Positions 20,408 through 31,319 of a stretch of 64,000 bases of DNA are shown here, in pieces. The stretch is taken from positions 496,001 to 560,000 of the forward strand of contig KV918762.1 in the NCBI GenBank assembly GCA_002049455.2, given 5' to 3'. Numbering within the stretch: position 1 is the first letter of the stretch; the number at the start of each line of letters is the position of its first letter. The stretch is from Porphyra umbilicalis (Eukaryota > Rhodophyta > Bangiophyceae > Bangiales > Bangiaceae). A model generated the notes under the pieces. The model had not been told where the DNA came from. It did not search any database and saw nothing but the letters and a program-made list of their open reading frames with translations. The position numbers and the translations under genes are program-made.

Positions 20408-20680
20408 CCAACGTGCCATACGGATGCGGTCGTGGCAGCACGGCGACGCACCGCAGACCCCTGTGGCCGCCTTATCAGCGTCTCGCCGTGCGTCCAGGGG
20501 GTGAGTCAGTCTGCACCGCGTCGCCGCCAAGAGTACCGCACCGCCCCCGCGGTCACGCGCTCGTTCTTGCATGCCCGCTCCACCACCTTTCCCAACAGGG
20601 GCTTCCTCCGGGTGGACCACCCCACTACTTTCTCACCCCCCATCCACTGGTGCCATACCTACAGCTCCACGGACCCGCCA

Positions 20681-21207
20681 TGACGAAGTACAACACACGA
20701 TCGAGAACGGCTGCTGCTCGCGCTGCTCACGCGTCGACAGCGTCCCCCGCCCCGCGTCGCCGCTCCGGGCGCATTGCGGCGGCGGCCCAGGGTAATGACG
20801 CGACTATGGCAGCCGCTTTCGTGCCTTCCATGTCAGCCCCGGGTGCCCCCAGTACGGGGGCTGCCCCTGCACGGCGCGTCTTACGTCTCACCACACGTGT
20901 TGGCACTGGATCCAGCCGTAACACCTTGGCCCCCAGTGAGGTGTGGGTGCCACCTGTACCCCCGCTGTCGGTGCAGGTGTCTGCTTCACCAGTTCTGTCG
21001 TCAATTCCAAGCGGGAGCCCAGCCGCCGACGATGAAGAATTTGTGAGCGCCGTCCTGCCGACGCAGGCCCTTCTAGCTCGCCAGCCCCCGGCGATTGACC
21101 GCGGGGGGACCGGTGGTTCTACTGGTGGTGCCGAGGAGGGTGCGACTGGTGAGCCTGCTGGTCGCAAGCGGAAGATCACGCCGCGCCGGTGCCCGCGCGG
21201 CATCTGA
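20681..21207 (+). CDS. Possible first exon, basic disordered protein
   Basis: The frame from ATG 20681 gives MTKYNTRSRTAAARAAH, a basic PRRRSGRIAAAAQG stretch, a long Ser/Pro/Ala region with one acidic patch (ADDEEF), and ends with a cluster GRKRKITPRR that could be a nuclear signal. A GTGAGC donor at 21147 would cut it before its TGA. No family recognised. It may belong with the exons from 21782 onward or be separate. Confidence 0.4.
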
Positions 21208-22909
21208 GCTTGAGTGCGTTTGTAGCGCGCAGCGGACCAGATCACCTGTGGGTTTTCCCGCTCTTTCTGGAAGGGGTGCTTGTACTTGATTGCATATTTG
21301 GTTTCGATTTTTGAATGCTCGGATGTGTTCGTCAAATGCAAAGCGCTGGGTCTTGGTCTCTCCCGTAGATTGACTCTGCCGGCGCCGTCGTCCCGCGGGT
21401 GCCGCAAGGCGGCCACCGTCCGTCGTGGTGGATTGTGGACTGCGGCGTCCCTTGTGGGTGACGAGGGAGGCGGCTGCCGGGGCATTGAGGAGGGCGGCGC
21501 GGGGTGCACGACGCCGTGCCGGGGTGGTGGGGTACAACGCACGGCGGTCCGGGGCCGCGTAGACGCTCGACAGTGCGGCCAGTGGCCGTGCGCGTGGGCG
21601 CGCCGACCGCACCAACCCTGGAAATGACTTGTGCTGGGGAGTGGCGCCGGGTGGGGTTCTGGATGCCGCTTTCGTTGGTCGGCGACCCCGTCCCCTTAAC
21701 GACCGCAGGGGCTTGGGGGGAGGCCTGGCGATTCTGGGAGTCGAACTGGACTAGAGCTCTCCCGCGACAATCGTCATTGTCGTGATCGACGTCGCCGCCA
21801 CGGGCTCTGCACGAAACTATCTCTGCTCCTTCTGCTCGTGCCCCTTCTGCGTCTTTGGTGGTATGGGGTCCTCCCAGGGCGGCTGGAGCGATGCGGCGCT
21901 GTTGGCCACCGACCACGGCAGCTTGATGCCGGCTATGGCAGCGTCGTCGCAAGCGGCATCGTCGCTGGGGCGGGAGGGGGGGCGGGGGCGGGTTTTGAAC
22001 GGCATCGGGCCGCTGTCCCAGGTGCATGGCGGTGCGGCGGACTGTATCGCCGGGGCCAGCGCTCTGTTGCAGCTTCTTCGCACGGGCGGGGAGACGGGCG
22101 GCAGCCATTACCGTGCGACGCCGTCGCCTTTACCACCGGCTAGTCCTGGGCCTGATTCTCCTTTTGGGGCCGGCCCGGATTTGTCTAGGCCGACACCGTC
22201 TCGCCTTGATCTGAGTGAGGCCAGCCCTTTCTACGTGGCGAGTGCCGCTTCTCGCCGTCTGTAGCGGATGCGCGCCATGAGGCGCAAGGCATCGGATCGT
22301 GCGGCAGCAGGTCGACCGCCTGCTGGGCGCCGAGGCGCGGCCGCCCCAGCCACAGCCGCTGGTGCGTCCGTGAGGTAGCCTGTGGCGGATGAAGGGGGCG
22401 TGGTAGGGGGCGCTGTGGGCAGGACGGGGCACTCGACTGCAGGCGAAACGGCGGGGACGGCGGTGGCGGCGGTGGTGGCGGCGGGTGGAGCCTCGGGAAG
22501 CGCGGCGGGGGGGGCGGCGGCGGGCCCCGGCGGCGCGTTCACGGCCGCCATCGATGGGATGGAACGGCGCCTGATGCTGAAGCTCGACACCGTCATCAAA
22601 AAGCTGACGGATGAGCGCAAGGTCTACGAGAAGGCCAACAAGAACACCCGCCTGCAGGTCGCGGCTACGCTGCCCGAGGTGCAGGCCATCAAGCGACGGT
22701 CGGGAAAAATGGTGACGTCGTCCGATGCTGCGACGGGGTCCATCAAGCGCATCATGGACAGTGTGGCGGCACTCAACAGAACGCTGGCCATCTCGGGGAC
22801 GCGGGCCGGTGCGGGACTCGGCTTGCAGGTGTCAGCTGATGGCGGCTCGGACGCGACCGACAATTTCTCCGGGGGGGCCAAGCAGGTGCCGTGGGTAAAG
22901 GGGATGGTG

Positions 22910-23078
22910 GTACGTTTCCTATGCAACTAGTGCGGTGCTTGTACTTGTGTGCTCGTGTGGCATCTTGTATGTGCCACCATTTCTCCCTCCGTTCCGTCTA
23001 GGCACTGAAGATCTTGGTCTTTTATGTCTCTTTAGTCTGTCCACTGCCTCCACGTCCTTGCTTCTCCCGCTTGAGCAG
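22910..23078 (+). other. Intron 1 of the three-exon gene
   Basis: GTACGT at the donor, a long pyrimidine-rich stretch, and TTGAGCAG at the acceptor. Phase 0 on both sides, 169 bp. It joins VKGMV to KDLRTY. Confidence 0.6.
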
Positions 23079-23645
23079 AAAGACCTCCGCACGTACCACG
23101 TCCTCAACTTCCTCAAGCCGCTCTCCATGGCTGATATTATGCCAAACCCGGCAGAGAAGCGTATGGCGTGCGCCGCGCGGCTCGATCGCCGCTTGAACTT
23201 CCCAGGAGGTGTACCCGAGGCGCTCACGAAGCTGGACACGACGATCCTGACGCCCAAGAAACGTAAATTGGGCGAGGAGCAGGAGTATTAGCTGGAAAAG
23301 CTTTACAAGGTGCTGCGGCAGGCCTTGCCGCGCTTCTAGCGGGATTTGGAGAAGGCCATGATTCCGGCCTTCATGTGGCGGGCGGGCACCTTGCTAGAGA
23401 TGGGCTCAGTGGGCCGTGTCGACGGGCGGAACAACATGACGGTGTTTACGCGTGCTGAGGCGAGGCGAACGGTGCACGGGTACTGGATGATTGCGACACC
23501 TGTCGGCCGCAACTCGGTGCTGGCCGGCCTTCATGCTGGCTACCAACGGCTGGAGGCACTAGGTATTGTCATAGTCGAAGCCAATGACGTTACACCGCGC
23601 CTCTACCAGGTGCCCTATGCGTCATACGCCGCCATTGTGGCCATG

Positions 23646-23799
23646 GTAAGCTTGCCCTGTGTATTCGGTGATGGGTGGCGCGTGTCTCAACTATTTCTGG
23701 TACCGTCTTTTCACGTTCTCGTTGGCACGACTCTGACATACTGTGTAACTTGTTCTTGTATGCGTTTCTTGTCGTGATTTTTTCTGTTGCGTGTGCCAG
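23646..23799 (+). other. Intron 2 of the three-exon gene
   Basis: GTAAGC donor and GCGTGTGCCAG acceptor after a T-rich tract. 154 bp, phase 0, joining AAIVAM to LYISMH. Confidence 0.75.
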
Positions 23800-24192
23800 C
23801 TGTACATCTCCATGCACAACAACGCCGGATTTCCGCGCTTCACCGGCAAAGGCGGCAACATGGATGAGGCGCTCCGCAAAGTGTGGGCGTCGTTCATGGA
23901 GCTGTTGGATAGCAAGCTGCAAAAGTACAATGCAGCCAAGGACGGGCTGATGCTCACCGACGGGAGCGACCCGATGCGTGCTGTGTTCCCGGGGCTGAGC
24001 GCTGAGCGCCTGCAGCCGACGCTGGATGTGCTTGAGCGCGCGGCCAACCCCCCCGCGCAGTCGCCGTCCTTGGCTGCAGCCGCTGCTGCCGCCGCGGCCA
24101 ACGATGGGAGCGGCTCCGACGGCAGCGACGACGACAACGATGACGGGAGGAGCGACGACGACGAAGAGGATGCTAATGGCATGGAAGACTGA

Positions 24193-24765
24193 GTGTGGAG
24201 GGGGGGCGCGACATTGAGTGTGCGTTGTTGTGGCGCCGATAGTGGGGTTTGAGACGGTCAAGACGCGTGTGGGTCTGCGGTTTTGTTGCAAATGCACTGG
24301 TGCTTTTTCGGACCTATCCTTTGGCACGGCCAGGTCCGTGGTCGAGCCAGGTGACGGCGTAAGTCGCCGCAGAACTAGCCGGCAGACCCGATGCGACGCG
24401 GACACGATGGACAGAGGCACAGCCTGATTGCCACGCAGCCCGTACAGGCCGTCCTAACCATGATCGACTTACTGTATATTGAAGCAGTTAAAACAGGCCT
24501 AGTACAGAAGCGGACTTGGGTCAGTTCATCTGTAAAGAGATCTCAGTCGGTCAATCTGGCTGTCAGCATCCTCTGCCCCCCAAGGCCTGTTCCTGGGCGT
24601 CCCAACACCCCTTCCTGGTCATGGAAGCGGCCCAACGGAGCCCTGAACGAGAAGGGCCAACGAATCAGAACGTGAAGGCAAACGCAAGGTCCTGCGTTCT
24701 AAGAACGACACAGAACAAAATAAAGAACAAAACCGCCGTTCGTTGGGTGGTTACCGCTTTCTGAC
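24193..24765. other. No gene recognised
   Basis: Balanced base composition and short ORFs only. The end (24690-24765) has AACGACACAGAACAAAATAAAG-like A-rich sequence that leads into a repeat copy. Confidence 0.5.
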
Positions 24766-25031
24766 GATCACCCGCGGGTCATCGTGGGCGAGTCGAACCC
24801 CAGAAGTCGCTGCGCCCGGTCGGCGCGCGCAGCTCGGGGCGGTGGGGGGGGCACGGGGGCAGGCGTCATCCGGGCCTAGTGACCCCTGTCGCAGGAACGT
24901 CCTTCTCAGCCACGTAAATCATTTCTCTTTTAGCGTCATCGTGACCCTTCTAACGCTGACACGCCCTCAGATCCCTGAAGACACGAAAGCAGATTGCCAC
25001 CTCTAGAACAGAGTGCGAGTCCCTTGATATC
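24766..25031 (+). repeat. Fragment B of the CCCTGGCCTT family (3' part)
   Basis: Covers GATCACCCGCGGGTCATCG through TCCCTTGATATCA. The 5' half and the last ~45 bases with the 3' TIR are missing. A second-family repeat starts within a few bases. Confidence 0.85.
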
Positions 25032-25035
25032 AGTG

Positions 25036-25205
25036 TTGCTAACCTCCAACAATTGGCGGTTGCAGAGAGAAGGAAGGCAGAGCCGACGACACAGCGTAGA
25101 AATGAAGTCGGATTGGCTTTTCGACAAGCCATGATCAAACTATTGACTGAGAGTTGCCGCCACTAATCTTGCAAGCCAATCACCGTGTCTCGCAGGAGTC
25201 ACGCA
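25036..25205 (+). repeat. TTGCTGACCTCC-TIR element, left half
   Basis: Starts TTGCTAACCTCC, then AATTGGCGGTTGCAGAGAG, and matches the left half of the element at 35301-35722 (GAAGTCGGATTGGCT, AGCCAATCACCGTGTC). It stops at CACGCAGAG, the same internal point where the other truncated copy begins. Confidence 0.85.
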
Positions 25206-25225
25206 GAGAGCATAGAAAAACACTG

Positions 25226-25285
25226 CACGACCTCAGGGTTTTGGCAAGGTCGATCCCACCAACCAAACGCACCTCAGGGTTTTGA
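25226..25285. repeat. Short module with doubled ACCTCAGGGTT, copy 1
   Basis: ACCTCAGGGTTTT occurs twice, separated by GATCCCACCAACCAAACGC. A reverse-complement relative lies at 32232-32290. Each adjoins a truncated TTGCTGACCTCC element. Confidence 0.7.
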
Positions 25286-25299
25286 GGCCACCGGCCTTG

Positions 25300-26780
25300 A
25301 ATGTGTCTGAGGAGGGGGCCGGCGCACTCGAGTTCTCTAATCTTTTGAGAGCCTTGCACCGTCGTGCACATGTGGCAGCACTCTTTCCCATTGAGACTCC
25401 AAGTAGTTTGGGTTCTGTTGATATTTCTACTTACGTGTTGGCCGCAGTTTCAAAGGCTGGTACAAGCGACTTCAGTATGTACCGTGCCCACTTTTTTAAC
25501 TTTGGCACCTCCCCCATCGTCCCCTTCTGAGCATCTGATCATCCTTGTCTACGTTCCCCTCCCATCTCTCACATGTCCCTGGTCATAGCCACAAGCACCC
25601 CCAACACCCTGCTCAACACGTACGTTGCCGCCTCCCCCCGCCCCCAAAGTAGCGACCTCGTCTCACCGCCCCCCACACCCCCCGCCTCCCACCGCAACCG
25701 CCACCGCCATCGCCACCGCCACCGCCATTGCCACCGCCACCACCAAAAGGAGAAGGGGGGGGTTATCCAAGTGGGGCAAAGAGGACTAGTGGTGAAGGGT
25801 GGTGGGAGGAAGAAAGTGAGCATACAGGGGCCTGCATGGCGGCGGGGAGGTGGCAGAGGCTTGCCACCAGCAGGTGGGAGTCCGCACGCGAGGCCCATGC
25901 CACGCGCATCAAATCGTGAGCACTTCAGTCGCTCGATGATCGGATCGCTGCGGCAGCTGTCGCATGACATGACGATCTCATTGGCTGAATCTACGAACTC
26001 GTCGGAAGGCCGCAATAGATTGCCCAATCAGACATTTGCGCGCCCAGTGGGTTGCCACGTCGGACCGCGGCTGATACGCCCGGGACCGACTTCCCTCCGC
26101 CGCATGACTTGCCTCCGTCCAGCGTCCACCACTTCCCCCCCCCCTTCTTCCCCCCTTCCACTCTTTGTACCCCCCCCTTCCTCTTCTACCCTCCCTCCCC
26201 TCCCCCTTTCTCCCCCCCCCACCCTTTCATCCGGTCCGTCTTGTTTTTTGTCCGTTCTGGCTCTGATCCTGCCGTGCGTGCTACTGTCCTCGGCGTGGGG
26301 TGTGCACCACGGTTGTCGTTGAGCCAGTGCCGCCATTGGGGGGAGACGGGCGACTTTGGATCTTACACTGCGGTGGCGTCGCTGGTCGTGACAGCGGCGG
26401 CCGTGCGGGCTGTGACGTCGGGGCGGTGTGAGGCAACGATGCCGCTGGCGAGGGGGGGGGGTTCTGAAGATTTAGGGCGCGGGGGATGGAGAGACGGCAG
26501 TTGTTGGGACCGTGAACAGTGCGGGCCTGGGCTTGGGTGGAGGACGAAGGGGGGGGAGGGGGGGGAGGGGGGGGAAGGAGAGGGATGCGAGGGAGCACAG
26601 TACCGTTTCACACAATGTTCTGGTACCCCGTACAATGATCGTGAAGCAGATAGATTTCTGCGTTGCTTCCAACTACCCGTGACGCGACCGAAGTCACTTA
26701 CGACAGCCCAGGGTGGTACTCTGAGGGAGGCACACCATTGGCTTAAATCGACACGACGTCCGTCCACGTGTAGTCTCTCA
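25300..26780. other. Repeat-rich stretch without a clear gene
   Basis: Contains a (CCGCCA)n microsatellite at 25691-25745, a C/T-rich tract at about 26128-26240 and a G/A-rich tract at about 26545-26586. ORFs at 25573-26322 and 26052-26828 run through these tracts and show no family motifs. Confidence 0.5.
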
Positions 26781-26781
26781 A

Positions 26782-26848
26782 GAGAAACGGACCCACGTTC
26801 TATTCTAGAGATTAAACATCTAGAATAGATCGTGGGGGCTGTTTCCAG
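26782..26848. other. Strong hairpin
   Basis: CCCACGTTCTATTCTAGA (26792-26809) pairs with TCTAGAATAGATCGTGGG (26819-26836) at 17 of 18 positions around a 9-base loop. Weaker pairing (GAAAC / GTTTCC) extends the stem outward. No gene flanks it within 70 bases, so a terminator or element end are both possible. Confidence 0.8.
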
Positions 26849-27106
26849 CGCCTGAGAGGCGGTAGAGTTGCAAACGATTTAGATCCAAATCCCCCTCCTG
26901 ACGCCAGTGCGATGGGGCCACTTTCCGCGCCTTGTGCTGCTCATGTTCAATTTATCACCCGATTTGAAGCCATTGTAGCCTCCTCATTGCTCGGGGGGAC
27001 CTCGCATTCACGCGATAAAACGGTCACACATGCCATGTGGCGGGGCGGGGGGCAGCGAACGGCGGCGCCTATACTGGGTGCCGACTGCCGGTCTACCGCT
27101 GCCGGC

Positions 27107-28575
27107 ATGCCCATGAGCGACCGCGCCGCTGGCGCCGCCCCGCCGGCAGCCCAGGCGGCCGTCGTGGTCGCCGCGGCTGCGCGCGCCGCGGTCGAAGGGC
27201 ACGGGGACGTGGCGCCGTCGGCGGCCGTGTCGACAGCCGAGCGGGCGGGGAGCCCGTCCGCCGCCGCCGCCGCCACCACCGCCGCCGCTGCCGCCGCCAC
27301 CGCCGCCGCCGCCGCCAGCGCTTCGGCGTCGGCCGACGCGGCGCTGCCGACGCAGCGGTCGCCGGTGGCCAAGGTCGCGGCGGCGGCGCCCCTGGCGGTG
27401 GCCAGCGCCTCCCCGCTGCCCGGGCGGGCAGAGCGGACGCCGCCCGCCCCCCGCGCGCTGCAGCTACCCCCGCGCACGTCTGGGGAGCGCGTGCGATCGG
27501 CATTGCGGCAGCTGCTGCCGCCCGGGACGGACAAGCCCGGCAATGGCCGCCGCCGCACGTTGTCCGTGTCTCTGCCGCTCGGGCGCCTCAGCGGCTTTGC
27601 GGGCGCGGGCGACCGAGAGCGGGATCGGGGGCGCGGGCGGGAGCGGCAGCGGGACCGCGGCGGGGGCGACGCCGACGCCAAGGCCGCCCCCGACGAGCGC
27701 GGCGGCTGGCGCGCGTCGCGCGAGTCGAGCCGCTCCGCGGCGTCCGACCCCAAGCGGGGCGCCTCGGCCAAGGGCGGCGGCGGGGAGCCCCCCGACGGGA
27801 CCGCCGACGCCAAGGCGGCGGCGGCCACGTCGCCGGCGGGGGCGGTCGCCGCCGCCGCGGGGCGGCCGCCGCCGCCCCCATTCGTGACGCCGAAGGGGGT
27901 GCACCCGCTGGCGCTCGTGGCCCGCCTCCCCGCCGACGCGGCGGCAGACGTGACGGTGCTGCGCCTCGACGCCGAGGCTGCGGCGCCCGGGGTGGGGCCG
28001 CCTGCGGCGGCGGCGGCCGCCGCCGCGGCCGCCGCCGCTGCGGCCACCGCCACGGCCGCAACGCCGGCGCCGCCGTTGGGGCGGGGCTGGTTTGGCGGCG
28101 CCGCCGCCGCCACGACGGCGGCGGCGAGTGCGGCGACGGGCGGCGGGCGGGGGGCCAAGGCGTACGCTGCATATGCAGAGCTGCGGTCGGGGGTGGTGCT
28201 GCTCTACCGGTCGGACGTGCCGGGGGGGGGGGGAGCGCCCCCGAACCGGCCGTCTTTTTGGCGAGCGGCTCCATCGTGACCCGCTCCGCGGCGGGGGCGG
28301 GGGCGGGGCCGGGCGGCCGCTCCGGCCGCCGCTCATCGACGGTCGGCGGCCACGGGGGTGGCGGCGGCGGCGGCGGCGGCGGCGGTGGGGGCCGTGGGGG
28401 GGCGCCGCCGCCGGCGGGGCCGCCGGTGGGATGGTGCCGGTCGGCCCCGCGGCGGGCACCGCAGCCACGCCGCGCCAGCGGTTCTCACGCAATGCTCGCA
28501 TGTGCGGAAAAGCACTGTTGCTGGATACATATCGGTACAAAACAGCATGTTGGCGTGAGTTTCAGTCCATTGTGA
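27107..28575 (+). CDS. Ala/Gly-rich hypothetical protein, probable frameshift in a G run
   Basis: From MPMSDRAAG the frame is Ala-rich with several poly-Ala runs, then an RD/RE-rich segment (DRERDRGRGRERQRD) and a more ordered end: FVTPKGVHPLALVARLP, VTVLRLDAEA, AYAELRSGVVLLYRSDVP. At a 12-G run (28222-28233) the frame would end soon after. One base change in that run lets it continue as APEPAVFLASGSIVTRSA, so either the run is miscounted or the gene is broken. An in-frame Met at 26912 is less likely because of its atypical preceding residues. The antisense strand is also open here, which weakens the call. No family recognised. Confidence 0.45.
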
Positions 28576-28599
28576 CTGTATAGGCGTGATCAGGGACGT

Positions 28600-29990
28600 C
28601 ACTTTACCCAGAGGAAATGATGAAGTCAAGGGCCCCACGACTTTTGTTTTTGACACCCTACTGTCCCAAGACGTGTTGCCCTTGCCCGCTCGGCATGTCC
28701 ATGGCATCCTCCGCGTTTTAGCAGACGTTTGACCCAAAAAGAACACCACGTCACAATCAACCGAAGAGCTCAAGTAGGATGGCGGACAATCCCTGGTCAC
28801 GTCGGTGTGCTCAGAATAGTACCACAAGGGCTCCTTCATGCTCATATGACACCCTACCTGCTGCCCTTCACGCGTGCCCCGCGACCGATGTGAGCTTGAA
28901 ACGAAGTTGGTCTGAGTGAATCTTGTAGAATACTCTAATCAGGTCCAGTGGTCAAAAGTTATCTATTCAACGTCGAGACGATGTGCAGCCTGAGTACAGC
29001 ACGACACAACCGCAGCTCCTTGCATGCAACTACCATTGAGAGACCTCAGAACGCTTGACGCCTGACCGACACGGCTCCCAAGGCAGTGACAGTGCCACGA
29101 GACTTCAGTAACATACGTCCAGTGAAAGCTGTCATCTGAACAGTATCTGATTGTCTGTTGATGGTCGCTTTTCGGCCGATTAGCTACAATCTCTGGCGCA
29201 GGATCTTCCCATGGGCCCCGTCAATCCGAGACGAGGGTCACTGCCCGCACGCCGCCATGGTCTCACAGCTCCCCCCTCCCGATCCTCGTATACGAGCAAG
29301 TGATAGCTCATACGTTCGCACAATGGGGGAAGGACCTAGGTGGGGTACACACGTGAGTGGAAGTAGCATGAGGTCACCGTTGTCGTGCCCGCCGTTGCGG
29401 CGGTAGCCAGCCATGGGGGATGCATTTGGCCACCTGCTGTGGATTGCTCCGGTGGACCGGACCACCGCTGTGCGCGTGCCATCGAGAATAAACTAGGAGC
29501 GCATTGCTGGAGTGTCCCGGATTGTACGTCAAAGCAGTGCCAACACTTGCCAGTCCAATGGATCACGTGCGTTTTTCTGGCACCGCCCCATCTTTTGGAT
29601 ACCGAATGTGCCTTCTGTTCCTGCCTATAGCGATTTCCATTGCTTTTTGTTGGAAACAGCACTGCGGCCGGTCTCCCATACTGTACTCTGTTCTTTCTGA
29701 CCAGCTGGAAACAATACGGGAATTCTATCTTCGCGCGTCTCTTCTTGTCCAGCAGGACCTCCTTGGCAGATGACACGTCGGCAGCGGCCGGGTGGGCGGC
29801 CAGGCAGGAAAACACACAAAACGAGAAACACTTGTAGTGGCGACGGGCTGTCAGTGGGGAGAAGGGCAGGGACGGCCGCGGTAGCCGAGGATTGGGGTGC
29901 GGTGCGGCACTGAAACAGCACTGGTGGGGCGATGGTATCGGCCACGTCAGCTCCTCTGCACGTGTCATGCCAGTGTGCGTCGAAATTGAC
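28600..29990. other. No gene assigned; AT-richer island
   Basis: Less GC-rich than its neighbours. A minus-strand frame at about 28560-28845 (EPLWYYSEHTDVTRD, DCDVVFFLGQTSAKTRRMP) looks protein-like but matches nothing I recognise. A second minus frame spans 29336-30001 without motifs. Confidence 0.4.
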
Positions 29991-29999
29991 GACCCGCCC

Positions 30000-30300
30000 A
30001 CAATGCCAATTTGCGCCCCCGAGCCCCCCTAGCACGCTGCTGAGCTCCCCCCGACCCCCGACCAAACCCCCCCCCAACCCGGCCTCCAACCCCCCCCCAA
30101 CCCCCCCCCCAGCACCCCCCCCAGCACCCCCCTAATCCCTCGAATCCCCCCCCCCCCCCCAACACCTCCCCAGGGAGCCCCCACGATCTCTTGTAGCCCC
30201 ACCCACGATCTCTTGTAGCCCCACCCACGATCTCTTGTAGCCCACGTGTCATCGTGGGTCGTTTTTTTCGAGATACAACCCCTCCGTCCAGTGGGCGTCC
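30000..30300. repeat. C-rich repeat, inverted relative of 60133-60420
   Basis: C runs with AACCCGG/AGCACC interruptions from about 30016 to 30165, then the segment around TCGTTTTTTTCGAGATACAACC. Its reverse complement resembles 60133-60200 (GGTTGTATTT, A-run, CGTGT-TGTGGGCTACAA). Two copies of one G/C-skewed family in opposite orientation. Confidence 0.7.
30175..30244. repeat. 22-bp tandem repeat, three copies
   Basis: CCCCACCCACGATCTCTTGTAG is repeated; the first copy has a shorter start. Confidence 0.95.
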
Positions 30301-30429
30301 TCCCAAAGGCGCAGGCCGGGCCTGGCACGAGACAGGCCCATACCACAGCACGTTGTCAAATTGGGTCACGGAGAACTTAAAATATATGCGAACCGTGAGA
30401 GGTCGTGAGAGAAATGTTTTTCCATGCAG

Positions 30430-31180
30430 CAAACCTCGTGACACCATCCTCGCAAATGTCGCTGTGTCGATCTCTAAAAGGCTCTGTCTGAGAAGGCTTT
30501 CTGACACCCCCAGAGACCTTCTTACCCCACCCACCTGGTCACCCCTACCCATGTGCGTACTCGTCTACTCCCAATAGCTGCGGGCACCGCCCAACCACGG
30601 ACACTTGTGCTTGCCTCCTTTCCTGTCCTCTCCCACTCCTTTCTCCTGCTGGCAGGGGGGGGGGGGCGAGGGGGGCTGCACATACATGCCGAGGGGGTCG
30701 GGGAGGATGGGGGCGCAAACGGTGTCGCTAGAGTGGGACGGCTGCTGGCATTGCCGTGCAGAGCTCTGGCAGGGTCATGGGGCAGGTCCTCCTTGCGCGA
30801 TCAAACGGCACCCTTCACACCCAGTTCAAGGCAGACTTGGCGTACACAGTATGCATTCTTGCGGGCACATGGAGACCTCTGCTCGGACGCCTCACCGTCG
30901 TAGCTTGTGTCAGCCAGACTTTGTTCAGTACCTGTTGGCATGATAGTCTGCTACCAATGGGGACCCAGGATGCGCCCCCGGTCAACCGGGCAGCCAACCA
31001 GCGGGCTGGAAAACGTCAAGCCTTGTGCTTGGGGATAGCGGGGCGATTAATAATAATTCGAAGTGCTGGGCGGCGCCAATGCGCGCCCTCGGCATGTGTG
31101 CAGGTGACTGCCATGCTGCCCCCAGCCCCGCTCCTGGCTGCCGCCCAAGTGCACAAGTGCTGCCAACATCCCCGCTCGCT
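30430..31180. other. No gene recognised
   Basis: Short ORFs on both strands. One G run (30655-30666). Nothing family-specific. Confidence 0.5.
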
Positions 31181-31184
31181 CTCC

Positions 31185-31318
31185 TGGCCGACCGCTCGGC
31201 CCACCCTCCTGGCGGACCGCCCCGCCCACCCTCTGGTCGACCGCCCCACCCACCCTCCTGGCCGGAAGCCCCGGCCACCCTCTGTTCGATCGCCCCGCCC
31301 ACCCTCCTGCCGACCGCC
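31185..31318. repeat. 24-25-bp minisatellite, six units
   Basis: Units of the form CTCCTGGC(C/G)GACCGC(C/T)C(C/G) plus CCCACC, separated by small changes. Confidence 0.9.
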
Positions 31319-31319
31319 C

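Larger units (their letters stand above)
21782..24192 (+). pseudogene. Unrecognised three-exon gene with four in-frame TAG codons
   Basis: Exons 21782-22909, 23079-23645 and 23800-24192 join in phase 0 through two GT-AG introns. The left edge is uncertain. Exon 1 ends with a probable coiled coil (ERRLMLKLDTVIKKL, VQAIKRRSGKMV). Exon 2 contains RTYHVLNFLKPLSMADIMPN, FMWRAGTLLEMG and HGYWMIATPVGRNSVLAG. Exon 3 contains YISMHNNAGFPRFTGKGG, VWASFMELLDSKLQKY, an Ala run and an acidic tail (SDDDEEDANGMED), ending in TGA. The interruptions are TAG at 22262, 22376, 23289 and 23337, each with coding-like sequence on both sides (EEQEY-x-LEKL, LPRF-x-RDLEK). CAG to TAG would explain all four. It could be an element-derived ORF. 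No function assigned. Confidence 0.5.

Noticed and set aside
26947-28540. Long minus-strand ORFs (403 and 358 codons) opposite the Ala-rich ORF
   Set aside because: They are Arg/Pro-rich mirror readings of GCC-rich codons. The plus frame has the more protein-like C-terminal part.
30175-30244. Three 22-bp repeats as a CRISPR-like or regulatory array
   Set aside because: Contiguous tandem copies without spacers and no associated genes; a simple minisatellite explains them.
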